A DNA stretch of 64,000 nt from JAJFUE01 sp041687335 (lineage in GTDB: Bacteria; Sumerlaeota; Sumerlaeia; MVZB01): positions 1-64,000 of the forward strand of contig JAWLCE010000018.1 of assembly GCA_041687335.1 (NCBI GenBank), written 5' to 3'. The notes below the pieces were generated by a model, which ran no database searches, was not told the origin of the DNA, and was given only the letters and a program-made list of their open reading frames with translations. Shown piece by piece: positions 26,726 through 36,767 of this stretch. Positions within the stretch are counted from its first letter, which is position 1. Each line of letters starts with the position of its first letter. A program made the translations under genes and the position numbers.

Positions 26726-29700
26726 TTATTCCTGGCCCAGGTTGATCGCCTGGATCAGCTCCTCCAGCGTGATTTCCTCATCCTCATCGAAATCGACGGC
26801 ATACGTCTCTTCCCAAGTCAGCCATTCGATTTCAAGGAGGTGGCGGGCGATCCGCTTGGGATCCATTTTGACAAGGAAGCTCCAGACTGGACCGATGTTG
26901 CTGGCGCCGTATTGATTGAAGGTGCGCAGGCGCCAGTAGTAACGCTCGCCGACGCGGAAGTAGTATTCCCAGAGATCAACTTCGGGTGTATCCACCTCTG
27001 CCAACAGGTAGAGGTCGTCGGGCGAGGTGCCGAACCAGACCTGATAGCGCTCGCCCGGGTTGCCGGACCAGACCAGCTTGGAGGGGAACGCCATGTGCGT
27101 ACCGCTGACGGGATCGGGGGCGGGGCCATATGTCTCGGGCAGGGTCGGGAAGCCGCGGTCGCAGGTTTCATTGACCAGCGTGCCGATGTTGTCGATCATC
27201 CAGCCGAGGCCGACCTTGTCCTGATCGCAGACATGACGGAAGCGGATCAGGCGATCCTCACCGATGAAGGGCTCCAAGTCCACGCGCACCTCGCTCATCG
27301 GTCCGAACTGATGATGGCCGTTGCCGTTCATGTCGCCGGTCCAGGCCCAGCGATTGGCGATGGAGCTGGAGAAGTTGTTATTGATGACGGCCACGTATTG
27401 GCCCTGGGTGATGTGGGGGCCGAGGTCCTGCCAGTTCAGGCCCCCATCGGTTGAAATCTCGATCACCGCGCCATCGTAGTTCGGTTCGAAGGCGTAGGTG
27501 TGCCAGAAGGTCAACTGCATCTGCGGCTGAATGGTCAGCGGCGGCATGATCAGGTAGACATCCTTGGGCTCCTCGGTGCTGCGGGTGCTCCAGGCGTGGC
27601 TGGGGCTGCGGGCATAGATGCGGCTGGCGTAGTTCCAGCTGTCGGGCTCAAAAGTATAACCCCAGTCCGAGGTGCCGATGAGTGCCCCATGCTGCCAGCC
27701 CGGCGCCGGCATGGGCTCGAGCTGGTCGACCTGCAGCTGCTGATTTTGCAGGGTGCTGAAGCCGAACAACTCGCCATGATTCTTGTAGCGCTTGCTGTTG
27801 CCGTCGCCATCGAGCAGCTCGATTTCATAATTATAGGGCGTGCACTTGGTCAGGTTGGTCAGCGTGAGTGTGGCGGTTGTGCCATAGGCGCTTTCGACCA
27901 TCTCATCCAGATTACCCGGAGCTGGTCCATAATGGATGCGCATGATGGCAGCCTCATTGGCGGCCAGCTCGATGGTCGCGGAGTGATCGGTGACCGAGAC
28001 CAAGTGATGTCTGACCACGGAGGGAGCAATGCAATCGACATAAATCGTGTCGAAGGCTTCGTAGACAATGCCATCGGCACTGGGATCGATATAGGCCAGC
28101 TTGACAATCTCTCCGTTGCCGACCTCAATGGCATCTCCAATGCGGACCATCCCGCGCGTGCCCGCGGCCGTGATCTTCAGCCGGCCATGCCAGATGCGCG
28201 GGTCCCATTCATAAGAAATCATCTCGGGGTAGACCAGGGTTGGGGGAATGCGCCCCGGCACCGAGATCAGGAAAGTGAGCCCACTGGAAGGCGGAGGCTC
28301 ATCGCCCGGCTCCGGATCGTCAACGATGGGCGGCACATAGCTCTTCAGTTCCTCATCGCGAATTTCGAAGAGGATTTCGTCGGATGAACAATTGGTCTTG
28401 TCCAGGAAGATGTTGAGTTGCGCCTGATCGGTGATGGGCGGGGCGAGCTCGTAGATCCAGACGTCGTCGATATACCAGCCGCCCGGAATCGTATTCTCCA
28501 CATTGTCGCTGCCCATCCGCCAGCGGAAGTGGACCATCTCACCGGCGAACTCGGTCAGGTCGACTTTGACTCGCCGGGGCTCCTGAATATATCCGCTCCA
28601 GACGCTGCGTCCGGCCAATCGGTTTCGATCCGCGGTCGGGTCGGAGGGAGGTTCGATAAAGCCATTGTAGCGACCCTCGAGGATATAGGGTCCCAAGTCA
28701 TACCAGGCGGTGATGATATTTTCATTGCCATCGGGGTCGATGATCGTCTCCTGACGACCGATCTCAAGGACGCCGCCTTCCAGGGCCTCGCTGAAGCCCA
28801 CGGAGTCGAACTGGTAGACATGGAAAAATTCCATGAGCACATTGCCGACGGGCAGGGTCTGGGTCGTCAACATGAGGGCCGTATCGGCATAGCTATTGGG
28901 GACTGTGGTCTGCCAGGTGTGGGTGCGCGACCGTGAGTAACGCGCGGGGCTGCCGGACCGCTGCCAGGCCGATTCACCCAGCATTCCAACAGTCGACCAA
29001 GGGTTGGGGTCCGGGGTTTCTTCCCATTCCAAATCGTCAAAGAACTTAAACACGCGATCGATGGTGACAAAGCCGAACGGGCTGGAACCGTTGGCGGCGT
29101 CGGCGACGTTGCCGGCCTCATCTATCAGCCGGAAGCGGTAATAATACTTGGTCCCGTAGTCCAGGTCGGCCAGATAGAAATCCTGGTCCGTGGCACGGTA
29201 GAGGGTATAAAGTCTGAACACATCCTCTTCAAAGGTTGGATCGGTGCTGTATTCCAGTTCAATCACGGCGGGCTCATCCAGGCCCACCGAGATTGTGACC
29301 GAGCTGTCGGTCAAACCCGAGAGCTCATGGCGGATCAGGTTCGGCGCCTGGCAATCGACGTCAACTTCCTGAATGGCGACGTGTTGGGCGCCGCTGCTGT
29401 TGACTGATGCGTCGAAATAGCGGACGCGGATTTTCTCGCCATGGGACACTTGCAGCGAGCCATCCTCGCGGGTGACGGCCCCGCCGACAACCGGCAAGGT
29501 GCCGCGAAGGAGGCCAGAACCCGAGCCGACTTCCGCGACCGTCAGGTACTCCATGTCGCCACCGGTCAAGGTCTCGAGCAACACCCAGGTGGTGCCGGCG
29601 AATTCAAGGTCTTTGTCGATCACCGTGACCCGCATCGTATCCTTGCAGTTATACAGATGCTTGTCGAAGGAGACCTGACCCAATTCCGACATGTCCTCGC

Positions 29701-32032
29701 CGTTCATGACCACCAGGGCGAAGTCCTGTTCGAGAGGCTGGCCGGTGTTGGGGCGCGCGTCGCCTGCAATCTTGGACGACTGGACCGTGATCGTGTAATA
29801 GCCGGGGGAGGGATTAGGCATGAAGACGCACTCGACGTTGTTGAGTTTGTCGTGGGCGTCCTCGGTCTCGAACAACTCAAAATATTCGGTGCCGTTGAGA
29901 GATTCGCCGAAGGGGATGACGTTGCCTTTCCAGGTCTCGACTCCGTTGCTGACCGTCAGGTCGAGGTCGTTGACCAACTGGCGGCCATTGACGGCTGCCA
30001 TGCCCGCCGCATCGGTCCAGGTCAGCACGACTCGGAAGGGCTGGGTGGGGTCGGTGACCCATACCTTCTGGACGAAGGTTTCGCCCTGGTGGGTAAAGAT
30101 GCGGGATTGATCCACATAGTGGATGGTGCGGGCGTCATCGACGATGTTGGCCAGCGAGGCCATGCCCCAGCCCTGATGCGAATTGGGCGCATAGCCCAGC
30201 CGCCGGGGCTCGGTGGGGTCATCGATATTGGTGCGACCGCCAGCCTGGTCGACGGCGCCGGCGATCAGGGCCGCCTTGACGATTGCCGGGCTCGGCAAAG
30301 TGCCAAATTTTTTCTTGTAATGCTCCTGAAACAGAACCACTGCGCCGGCCACCAGCGGACAGGCGAAGCTTGTGCCATTGGACCAGGTGTAGGAATTCTG
30401 GAAGGCGGGGTAGTAGCGCCAGTAATCGCCGGGCTCACCTTTTTCAAGCCGCTCGCGGCCGCTGACGCCGCCGGCGTTGAAATTGACCGAGTCAGAGGCG
30501 GCACCGGTGACGTGGGTGCCCACAGAGGTCACGGTCGGGGCGATGCGGCCGTCGGCGGTCGGGCCGCGGCTGGAGAAGAAGGCGATGTCGCGCAGGTCAT
30601 CAGCGGTATCGGGCCCGAAATAGGAGCTGGGGCGGCAGTTTTCCTCGGCATCGAAATTCTCGCTGGCGCCCACCGAGATGACATTTTTGGCTGTCGCCGG
30701 CGAGCCGATCGAACCCATCTGGCCGGCATTGCCCGCTGCGAAGACAAAGGTCATTTCTTGCAGACCGTTTTGCTGGGTGAGCGCGTCCCGGGTCAGCATG
30801 TCGAAGATTTGGGCATCAATCGTATAGCTGCCGCCGACATCGGCGCCCCAGGAGTTGGAGGAGACACGCGCGCCAGAGTTATAGGCTTCGGCGACCAGGC
30901 CCGGGAGGGAGAACTGGGGCCGGAAATTGACCCAGCCATCGCCATCGATGATTTTGGTGGCATATATCCAAGCTCTGGGCGCAACACCCTGCCCGAGCAG
31001 ATAGCCACCCGCATCGACGATGCCGTCCTTAATGACGGGGTTGCCCATGATGATCGAGGCGCACAGGTGGCCGTGGCCGCCGATGCTATCGCCCCACTGT
31101 TCATAGGTGGCATTGCGGATGCCGACGATGCGGCCATTGATATCCTCGTGGGCCATGCCGGGCTGGTTGGTGGAGTTGCCCTTGGAGAGGCCATCATCCA
31201 TGACGTGGACGATCATGCCCTCGCCCGAGAGGCCGACTGAATCGAGCCAGTCCTGATAGCTGCGGCCGGGGGCGGCGATGGCAGACCGGGTGTCATTGAA
31301 CTTCCCGGCGATGGTCAGCGCCCCGCGCTCGCCGAGGCCGCGCCGTTCGTAGTGCGGCTCGATCCAGACCACGCTGTTGAAGCGGGCCAGCTCAATGACG
31401 GTTGCGGCGTCGGCGGCCACCATTAGAAAGATGCTGTGGTTGATATCGCCAAGCACGGAGACGGTCGCGCCGGCCTGGGTGAGGAACTGCTGGACGGCCT
31501 GCTCGGCCCCGGTCTTGATGATCTGAACATTATATTTGAGGGGGGTAGTCACGCCATCATCACTGAGCCGCGTGCCCTCGACCTCTGGCACTGCGTCGAC
31601 ATGGATCTTCCACGCCGGCTGCATGGGGCCACTCCAGCGGGTGGGCTCGCCGGCCTGCGCCTGCAGCGTGGGAACGCTCAGGGCGCTGATTTCGGCGGGC
31701 AGCAGCATCAGGTAGGAGTCGTCGCCCAGCGGGTGCAGCAATTGGGCTCCCATCTGAAGCAGGCCCTGCAGCTTGGCATCATCCAGCTCGGTGTGCCACT
31801 GGACGATCGCCACCTGGCGCTCACCGGCGGCCAGAGGCCTGATCGCGTCGGAGCCTGCTTGAAGCGCGGGCGCACCGGTGGGTTGCAGTGGATCGAAATC
31901 CCCGCTGCGCAGGCGGATGATTTGTGCCTGCGCCGAGGGCGACGGCACGGCGGCCAATAGGCTCAACACCAGCAGGATCAAGCCCGCGTAAATTTGGCCC
32001 GCGGCCGACCTGGAGACAGCAATGTGCGGCAT
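26726..32032 (-). CDS. Large secreted subtilisin-like (S8) protease with MAM-like and Fn3-like modules
   Basis: A 1768-residue exported protein. After a signal peptide (MPHIAVSRSAAGQIYAGLIL to about residue 37) and a long propeptide, an S8 domain carries the triad: Asp in VHVMDDG (about 277), His in GGHGHLCAS (about 321) and Ser in GTSFACPLVAG (about 553), plus oxyanion FAAGNAG. A pre-peptidase-like beta domain follows. Then come Fn3-like units (TDSSVTISVGLDEPA; TDHSATIELAANEAA) alternating with jelly-roll, MAM-like units (PGGWYIDDVWIYEL; GWMIDNIG). The end holds an EF-hand-like loop DFDEDEEITLEE. The start at 32032 has AAGGA 10 bases upstream; an upstream frame start at 32119 would bury the signal peptide. 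It probably degrades extracellular protein. Confidence 0.87.
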   Translation of the reverse strand: MPHIAVSRSAAGQIYAGLILLVLSLLAAVPSPSAQAQIIRLRSGDFDPLQPTGAPALQAGSDAIRPLAAGERQVAIVQWHTELDDAKLQGLLQMGAQLLHPLGDDSYLMLLPAEISALSVPTLQAQAGEPTRWSGPMQPAWKIHVDAVPEVEGTRLSDDGVTTPLKYNVQIIKTGAEQAVQQFLTQAGATVSVLGDINHSIFLMVAADAATVIELARFNSVVWIEPHYERRGLGERGALTIAGKFNDTRSAIAAPGRSYQDWLDSVGLSGEGMIVHVMDDGLSKGNSTNQPGMAHEDINGRIVGIRNATYEQWGDSIGGHGHLCASIIMGNPVIKDGIVDAGGYLLGQGVAPRAWIYATKIIDGDGWVNFRPQFSLPGLVAEAYNSGARVSSNSWGADVGGSYTIDAQIFDMLTRDALTQQNGLQEMTFVFAAGNAGQMGSIGSPATAKNVISVGASENFDAEENCRPSSYFGPDTADDLRDIAFFSSRGPTADGRIAPTVTSVGTHVTGAASDSVNFNAGGVSGRERLEKGEPGDYWRYYPAFQNSYTWSNGTSFACPLVAGAVVLFQEHYKKKFGTLPSPAIVKAALIAGAVDQAGGRTNIDDPTEPRRLGYAPNSHQGWGMASLANIVDDARTIHYVDQSRIFTHQGETFVQKVWVTDPTQPFRVVLTWTDAAGMAAVNGRQLVNDLDLTVSNGVETWKGNVIPFGESLNGTEYFELFETEDAHDKLNNVECVFMPNPSPGYYTITVQSSKIAGDARPNTGQPLEQDFALVVMNGEDMSELGQVSFDKHLYNCKDTMRVTVIDKDLEFAGTTWVLLETLTGGDMEYLTVAEVGSGSGLLRGTLPVVGGAVTREDGSLQVSHGEKIRVRYFDASVNSSGAQHVAIQEVDVDCQAPNLIRHELSGLTDSSVTISVGLDEPAVIELEYSTDPTFEEDVFRLYTLYRATDQDFYLADLDYGTKYYYRFRLIDEAGNVADAANGSSPFGFVTIDRVFKFFDDLEWEETPDPNPWSTVGMLGESAWQRSGSPARYSRSRTHTWQTTVPNSYADTALMLTTQTLPVGNVLMEFFHVYQFDSVGFSEALEGGVLEIGRQETIIDPDGNENIITAWYDLGPYILEGRYNGFIEPPSDPTADRNRLAGRSVWSGYIQEPRRVKVDLTEFAGEMVHFRWRMGSDNVENTIPGGWYIDDVWIYELAPPITDQAQLNIFLDKTNCSSDEILFEIRDEELKSYVPPIVDDPEPGDEPPPSSGLTFLISVPGRIPPTLVYPEMISYEWDPRIWHGRLKITAAGTRGMVRIGDAIEVGNGEIVKLAYIDPSADGIVYEAFDTIYVDCIAPSVVRHHLVSVTDHSATIELAANEAAIMRIHYGPAPGNLDEMVESAYGTTATLTLTNLTKCTPYNYEIELLDGDGNSKRYKNHGELFGFSTLQNQQLQVDQLEPMPAPGWQHGALIGTSDWGYTFEPDSWNYASRIYARSPSHAWSTRSTEEPKDVYLIMPPLTIQPQMQLTFWHTYAFEPNYDGAVIEISTDGGLNWQDLGPHITQGQYVAVINNNFSSSIANRWAWTGDMNGNGHHQFGPMSEVRVDLEPFIGEDRLIRFRHVCDQDKVGLGWMIDNIGTLVNETCDRGFPTLPETYGPAPDPVSGTHMAFPSKLVWSGNPGERYQVWFGTSPDDLYLLAEVDTPEVDLWEYYFRVGERYYWRLRTFNQYGASNIGPVWSFLVKMDPKRIARHLLEIEWLTWEETYAVDFDEDEEITLEELIQAINLGQE

Positions 32033-32206
32033 CTGACGGTAATCCTTTCCCTCTAATCGCACGACTTGACCCGACATCCTTGAAAAATTCGAGGTAAGAG
32101 AGCGTGCAAACGGATCCAACTGCGATCACGCATGTTACTATGTTCCAGCGCTTTCGCGAAGACAAGTCAATTTGGCTGACCGGCGGACCTGGGTGCCGGC
32201 GGTTCC

Positions 32207-33208
32207 TCAGGTTGAGAGCCTACCTTCAATCAGGTTCCATTGATCAAGCAGGCCGTCGAGTGGCTCGACCGGGTGCATGGCGCGGCGCCGCTCGAGTGAC
32301 TCGCGCAGCCGGTGGGGCGTAATCGGCGGACGGTCGGGGCGGGCGCGGGTGCAGCCATCGACAAGGTTGGCCAGCCCCAGCCACAGCGCCGCACGCGCGA
32401 GGGGGTCGCTTTCGAGTTGCGGCGGCAAGAGATCCTGCCAGCGCAGGTGTCGGCTGATCAGTTCCCCCACGCGCGGCCGATCCAGCGACTGAAGGACCAG
32501 GCGCGAGCCAGTGCCGGCCGCCCCGCGCACCAGTTGCTGCTCAAAGCCGTCGAGCTTGCGCGGCTGGCAGCACAGGCCATGAATCAACTGCCCGAGGCCC
32601 ATCTCATGGAGCAGGGCCGCCGAGAGCGCGTCCTCCTTCAGTTCGGGCTCCAAGTCGGTCTGAAGCAGGTCGAGCAATTCCATGACGCGCAGGCAGTGGC
32701 TCATGCGCTCCTGGAACACCGGCGCGCCCGCGAGGGCATCGGCCAGGCCAGGACGGAACTGGGAGCCGGTCGGGGCCTCCGCTGCCAGCCAGTCGAGCAG
32801 GTCGCGCCGCCAGCCAATCCACTTGAGGGCCGTTTCCAGGCCGTCCAGATTGAGCGGCTTGCCCAAAAAATCATCGGCGCCACGCTCCATGATATGGGCG
32901 GCGCTTTCGAGATCGGAATAGCCCGAGGTGGCAATGACGGTGGTGGCGGGCCAGCGGACCCGGATCACTCCCAGCAGCTCCTCAAGCGCCATCTCAGGCA
33001 TGCGGATGTCACTGAGGATGCAATCAATTGGCTGGGTTTCGAGGACTTCGAGCGCCTGGCGGCCGTTGCCGGCGGTGAACTGCTGATGGAAACCCAGTAG
33101 GCTGAGGAAATCCTGGATCACACTGCGCAGCATGGGTTCATCATCGACAACCAGTAGCCGCAAGCGAGCCAGGGGAGTCGTCCTGAAATTGGCCATTGTG
33201 GGATTCAT
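32207..33208 (-). CDS. Response regulator with degenerate HD-type output domain
   Basis: A 333-residue protein. Residues 13-130 are an intact receiver: VVDDEP acidic pair, phosphorylated Asp in ILSDIRMPE, Thr/Ser in IATSGYSD and Lys in LGKPLN. The C-terminal part is HD-GYP or HDOD-like, but the HD pair is HE (AALLHEMGLG) and no GYP is present; RHLRWQD and LANLVDG fall where metal-site motifs would be. Cyclic-di-GMP hydrolysis is therefore doubtful, and it may act by binding. No histidine kinase lies nearby. No good ribosome site decides between ATG 33208 and 33196. Confidence 0.75.
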   Translation of the reverse strand: MNPTMANFRTTPLARLRLLVVDDEPMLRSVIQDFLSLLGFHQQFTAGNGRQALEVLETQPIDCILSDIRMPEMALEELLGVIRVRWPATTVIATSGYSDLESAAHIMERGADDFLGKPLNLDGLETALKWIGWRRDLLDWLAAEAPTGSQFRPGLADALAGAPVFQERMSHCLRVMELLDLLQTDLEPELKEDALSAALLHEMGLGQLIHGLCCQPRKLDGFEQQLVRGAAGTGSRLVLQSLDRPRVGELISRHLRWQDLLPPQLESDPLARAALWLGLANLVDGCTRARPDRPPITPHRLRESLERRRAMHPVEPLDGLLDQWNLIEGRLST

Positions 33209-33348
33209 GCGCAGGACTCGGCCGCGGAATTCAAACTACCGGCACCGGATTGGTGGAGCCGAAATTTTGGACATTATGGTCCGCCGGCCGCAGCGATGCA
33301 ATTCATTTTGTTGATTCAAAATGAAGGAGTTGGAGCGAGGAAGGGGGT

Positions 33349-36180
33349 TCAGTGGGTGGTTTGGGCCCGCAGCGCGAGCAGGGTGTGGTTGCGCGGGTCG
33401 ATCCGCTCCATCTCGGCCAGTGCGCGCCCTGCCAAATCTTCGTCGCCGATGGCGCGGGCGATGTACCAGGCATCGGCCCAGAAGCCGAATGAGGGCGGGA
33501 TATCATTCAGGGCGAGCCGCTCGTCCAGCGCCGCCCGGGCGCGGGTCGGCTCATTGAAGAAGAACAACAGTAAACCTGGACGCCGCTCGGCGAGCAGGCG
33601 TTCCCAATAAGCCGGCTCGATGTTATCGGGGCGAGGGAAGCGGTTCATCTGGCCGGCGCGGCCAAGGCGAGCCAGCGCCTCCTGCTCGACCAGATGCTTC
33701 TCGGCGACATCGGCCGGACGGTTGACACTGAGGGCGAAGCTGACCATCAACTCCAGCAGCCGCTCCCAATCCCCGGTGATCATCAGCTCGAAATACCAGA
33801 CCCCGTTGATGAAATAGGGGTCGCGATGGTCATGATAGATGGTCTCGGCCAGTTGGCGGGCCTGTTCACGGTTGCCTGCCATCAGTTCGGCCTGAACCAA
33901 CTGCGTCTGCCAATGGATGTTCTGCGGATCGATCTGGGCGATCCCACGCCAACGCGTGAGTGCCTCGGCATAGCGTTGCTGGCCAAGCGCATGGAAGGCG
34001 GGAAAAACATACCATTCATCGAACTGGTGGGGGTTCATCCGGTGGATCAGACGGCGCAGTTGGAGCGCGCGCTCGGCGGGACGGGGGCCCGGCAGCCGGT
34101 CGAGCAGGGCGGCCAGCTCGTGGGCCGCGCCCAGAGTCGAGGGGTTGGCCAGCAGCGTCCGCTCAAGATCGTCGCGGTAGGCTCGCTCATGTTGCTCATC
34201 GCCAGTGAGGCGCGCCAGTCCGGCGTGAGCATGGGCGCGGTTGTGATAGATGTAGTAGAAACTCATGCCGCGGTCGGCCTCGGCGTAATCCTCGATCGCG
34301 CGCTCGAGCTGCTCGATGGCGCGGCTGCGCCACACGGGCTCGTCGGCGGAATCGGCGCCGGCGGCGATGGCCTCGAGCAGCACCCCCAGGCGCAGGCGGG
34401 CATCAGCCAGCCGCAGCCGGGCCATCGGCTCGCCCTCGACCAGCCGCAGGGCCAGCGCCTGACGCCGGATTGCTTCCTCAAGAAATCCGATGCGCGCCTG
34501 GGTCGGATACTGCGCCCCCTGCTCGTTGTATGTCATGAGGTAGCCGTTGCCGGTGTTGGACTGGACGTCGGCCTGCAATCGCAGAAAGAAGGGCCGGGCG
34601 ACCAGTGGCACGGCCAGCACGGCCAACGCCAGGCCCAGCAGCCGCAGCATCGGCACCAGGCGCAGTGAACCAGAAGGGGCGGAGAGGTGGGTGGTCATGG
34701 CCACGGCTGTGAAAGCTTCGTCTCGGCGCAGGTGGCCCCAGGCGGTCGCACAAAGCATCCAGGGCACCAGCAACTGGGGGACGTGGAATGGAAAATCGAC
34801 CGCCGCATGAACGGCCAGACCTAATGTGGCCCAGCCAAATGCGCGGCGCAGGACGGCATCGGTCCGGTTGAGGTCGCCCTCGTCGCGGCGACGGCCGCGC
34901 AGGTAGAGCTCGCCCAGCGCGGCGAACAGCAGCGTCAGGCCAATGAGCCCCCCCTCGATGGCGGTTTGCAGATATTCATTGTGGGCCATGTGCGGCCGGA
35001 AGGGGGTCTGGTTGAGTGGCGACTCGGGATGGCGGTTGAAATAAAGGCCCTGTGCCGGCGGGTAGACGAACTGGAAGCTGTGCAGGCCGTGTCCCACCAG
35101 CGGGCGCTCGGCGACGAGCGGCCAGCCAATCACGTTGAGGCGCAGGCGAGATTCTCCGACCAAGCTCTCAGGGGTCAGGTCGCGCAGGCGCCGCGCCAGG
35201 GGGTTGCCCTCGCGGTAGAGCGGCTGGCCGGGAATCAGCTGGCTGGCGAATCCCAGCGTCAGCAGTGCCAACAGAACCAGCGGCAGCGGACGCCAGCGGC
35301 GTACCCCGGCCCGCCGCGCCAGTGCCAAGGTGGCGGGGAGACCCAGAAGCGGGGCCAGGATCCAGATGGCGCGGCTCTGGGCAATGATCATGCCGAAGGC
35401 GGCCAGCACCAGGTAACAGGCGCAGGCGGCGCGCACGCGCTCGGAGCCGGTGCCCAGTGCCAGGCCGAGCGCCGGGAAGGCCGTCAGCAGCAGGAACGAG
35501 GCGGCGGCCGTGTTGTGGCCGATCAGGGAGCCATGGATGTTGCGGGCATCCTCGAAGTGGTACATGAACTTGAAAATCCAGCCGCCGAACGCCGGCAGGG
35601 CCTGGAGCATCATGACCACGATGACGATCGTGCCCAGCGTCATCAGCAGCCACGCCAGGTGGCGCATTTCGGAGGCGACCAGCCCGCGGCGCAGGAGCAA
35701 CCAGAATGCAAAGCCATAGAGGCCGGTCCAGAGGGCGGCCTCGCGCGAGACCGCCGGGGTCGGGCTCCAGAGCGTGGCCAGCGCCATCCAGACGATGAAG
35801 GCCGCCGGCAGAAGCCAGTGGCGCCAAGGCGCCGAAGTCGTCGCCAGCCCCAGCGACAGACGCGACAGGCGCACGGCGATGAACATCAGCAGCGCCAAGG
35901 CCGCCAACACGCCCTTGAGCACCAGCGGGGAATGATAAAAACTCAGGAAGGGCTGAAGCTGATGGGCGGACCAGCGTGCCCAGGGGCTGGAACCTTGGGC
36001 CCACCAGCCATTCAGCAGGCCGAGCCATTCATCGTGCAGCCGCAGTGGATAAACGAGTACGACGACCGCCAGTGCCGTGGCCAGCAGGAGCCATTCGAGC
36101 CGGTCCGCTGGAGTCGGCGGGCCGGAGGCGGATCGGCAGGAAGGATTGTCCACGTCCGGCCTGGCGCCCAATGGGGTCAT
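33349..36180 (-). CDS. O-antigen ligase/polymerase family protein with C-terminal TPR domain
   Basis: A 943-residue protein. Roughly residues 25-500 contain 10-12 membrane helices of the O-antigen ligase (Wzy/WaaL) family, with the periplasmic loop motif around LVGHGLHSFQFVY and RPHMAHNEYLQ. The following 430 residues are helical TPR-like repeats (PTQARIGFLEEAIRRQAL; ALTRWRGIAQIDPQN; RALAEMERIDPRNHTLLALR). The TPR part probably lies in the periplasm and binds a partner. Its ATG overlaps the stop of the Nudix gene by four bases. It probably joins or extends surface polysaccharide outside the inner membrane. Confidence 0.83.
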   Translation of the reverse strand: MTPLGARPDVDNPSCRSASGPPTPADRLEWLLLATALAVVVLVYPLRLHDEWLGLLNGWWAQGSSPWARWSAHQLQPFLSFYHSPLVLKGVLAALALLMFIAVRLSRLSLGLATTSAPWRHWLLPAAFIVWMALATLWSPTPAVSREAALWTGLYGFAFWLLLRRGLVASEMRHLAWLLMTLGTIVIVVMMLQALPAFGGWIFKFMYHFEDARNIHGSLIGHNTAAASFLLLTAFPALGLALGTGSERVRAACACYLVLAAFGMIIAQSRAIWILAPLLGLPATLALARRAGVRRWRPLPLVLLALLTLGFASQLIPGQPLYREGNPLARRLRDLTPESLVGESRLRLNVIGWPLVAERPLVGHGLHSFQFVYPPAQGLYFNRHPESPLNQTPFRPHMAHNEYLQTAIEGGLIGLTLLFAALGELYLRGRRRDEGDLNRTDAVLRRAFGWATLGLAVHAAVDFPFHVPQLLVPWMLCATAWGHLRRDEAFTAVAMTTHLSAPSGSLRLVPMLRLLGLALAVLAVPLVARPFFLRLQADVQSNTGNGYLMTYNEQGAQYPTQARIGFLEEAIRRQALALRLVEGEPMARLRLADARLRLGVLLEAIAAGADSADEPVWRSRAIEQLERAIEDYAEADRGMSFYYIYHNRAHAHAGLARLTGDEQHERAYRDDLERTLLANPSTLGAAHELAALLDRLPGPRPAERALQLRRLIHRMNPHQFDEWYVFPAFHALGQQRYAEALTRWRGIAQIDPQNIHWQTQLVQAELMAGNREQARQLAETIYHDHRDPYFINGVWYFELMITGDWERLLELMVSFALSVNRPADVAEKHLVEQEALARLGRAGQMNRFPRPDNIEPAYWERLLAERRPGLLLFFFNEPTRARAALDERLALNDIPPSFGFWADAWYIARAIGDEDLAGRALAEMERIDPRNHTLLALRAQTTH

Positions 36181-36767
36181 CTACGGGCCTCCGGATCGAG
36201 TGGGCGGGGGTGATCCGCCCGCAGGCGATCAGGCATCGCCCGCGCCAGGTGGGGCAGGGCGGTGATGACGCCGGGGGTCAAGGTCACGCGCGGGTCGCCG
36301 CCGTCAAGGATGCGCTCGAGCGCATCCATCGTGAAGACACGCATGCGGATGATTTCCTTGCGGTCATAGTCGCGGATGCGAGTCTCCCAGCGCAGGCCGA
36401 AGAGCGCCTGGAATTCCCAGCCGGTGCGTTCGCTGGCGGGGATCATCGTGATGAAGTGCGGGTGGGCGTCGATGTTCAGTTCCTCGGCCAGCTCGCGGCG
36501 GGCGGCGTCGGCGTAACTTTCACCGGCTTGGACGTGGCCAGTGGCGGCCAGGTCCCAGGCGCCGGGCCAAGTGTCCTTGGTCAGGTTGCGGTGTTGCAGC
36601 CAAATGCGACCGTTGCCATTGAAGACGCCGACCTGGACGGCGCGGTGGAGCAGGCGCTCGCGATGGACCTCACCGCGGGGGCGCGCCGCCAGCGGCTGGT
36701 CGTTCTCGTCGACGACCTGCAGCAGTTCCTCGTCGCCGGGATGGGGGGTGCGTGGGTCAGCAGTCAT
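36177..36767 (-). CDS. Nudix hydrolase, IPP-isomerase-like
   Basis: A 196-residue Nudix protein. The Nudix box runs from GHVQAGESYADAARRE onward to LAEELNID and keeps the catalytic REL-x-EE. The N-terminal part (ELLQVVDENDQPLAARPRGE) and WLQHRNLTKDTWPGAWDLAA are like the isopentenyl-diphosphate isomerase branch and YfcD. The substrate is a phosphorylated compound, perhaps a nucleoside or prenyl diphosphate. The ATG at 36767 has AAGGA 8 bases upstream. Four-base overlaps with both neighbours put it firmly in a coupled unit with envelope-glycan genes, which suggests a link to lipid-carrier or nucleotide-sugar turnover (inference). Confidence 0.85.
   Translation of the reverse strand: MTADPRTPHPGDEELLQVVDENDQPLAARPRGEVHRERLLHRAVQVGVFNGNGRIWLQHRNLTKDTWPGAWDLAATGHVQAGESYADAARRELAEELNIDAHPHFITMIPASERTGWEFQALFGLRWETRIRDYDRKEIIRMRVFTMDALERILDGGDPRVTLTPGVITALPHLARAMPDRLRADHPRPLDPEARR

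Noticed and set aside
29441..31240. Long plus-strand frame inside the subtilase gene
   Set aside because: It is antisense to the protease catalytic domain, with no recognisable domain or signal.
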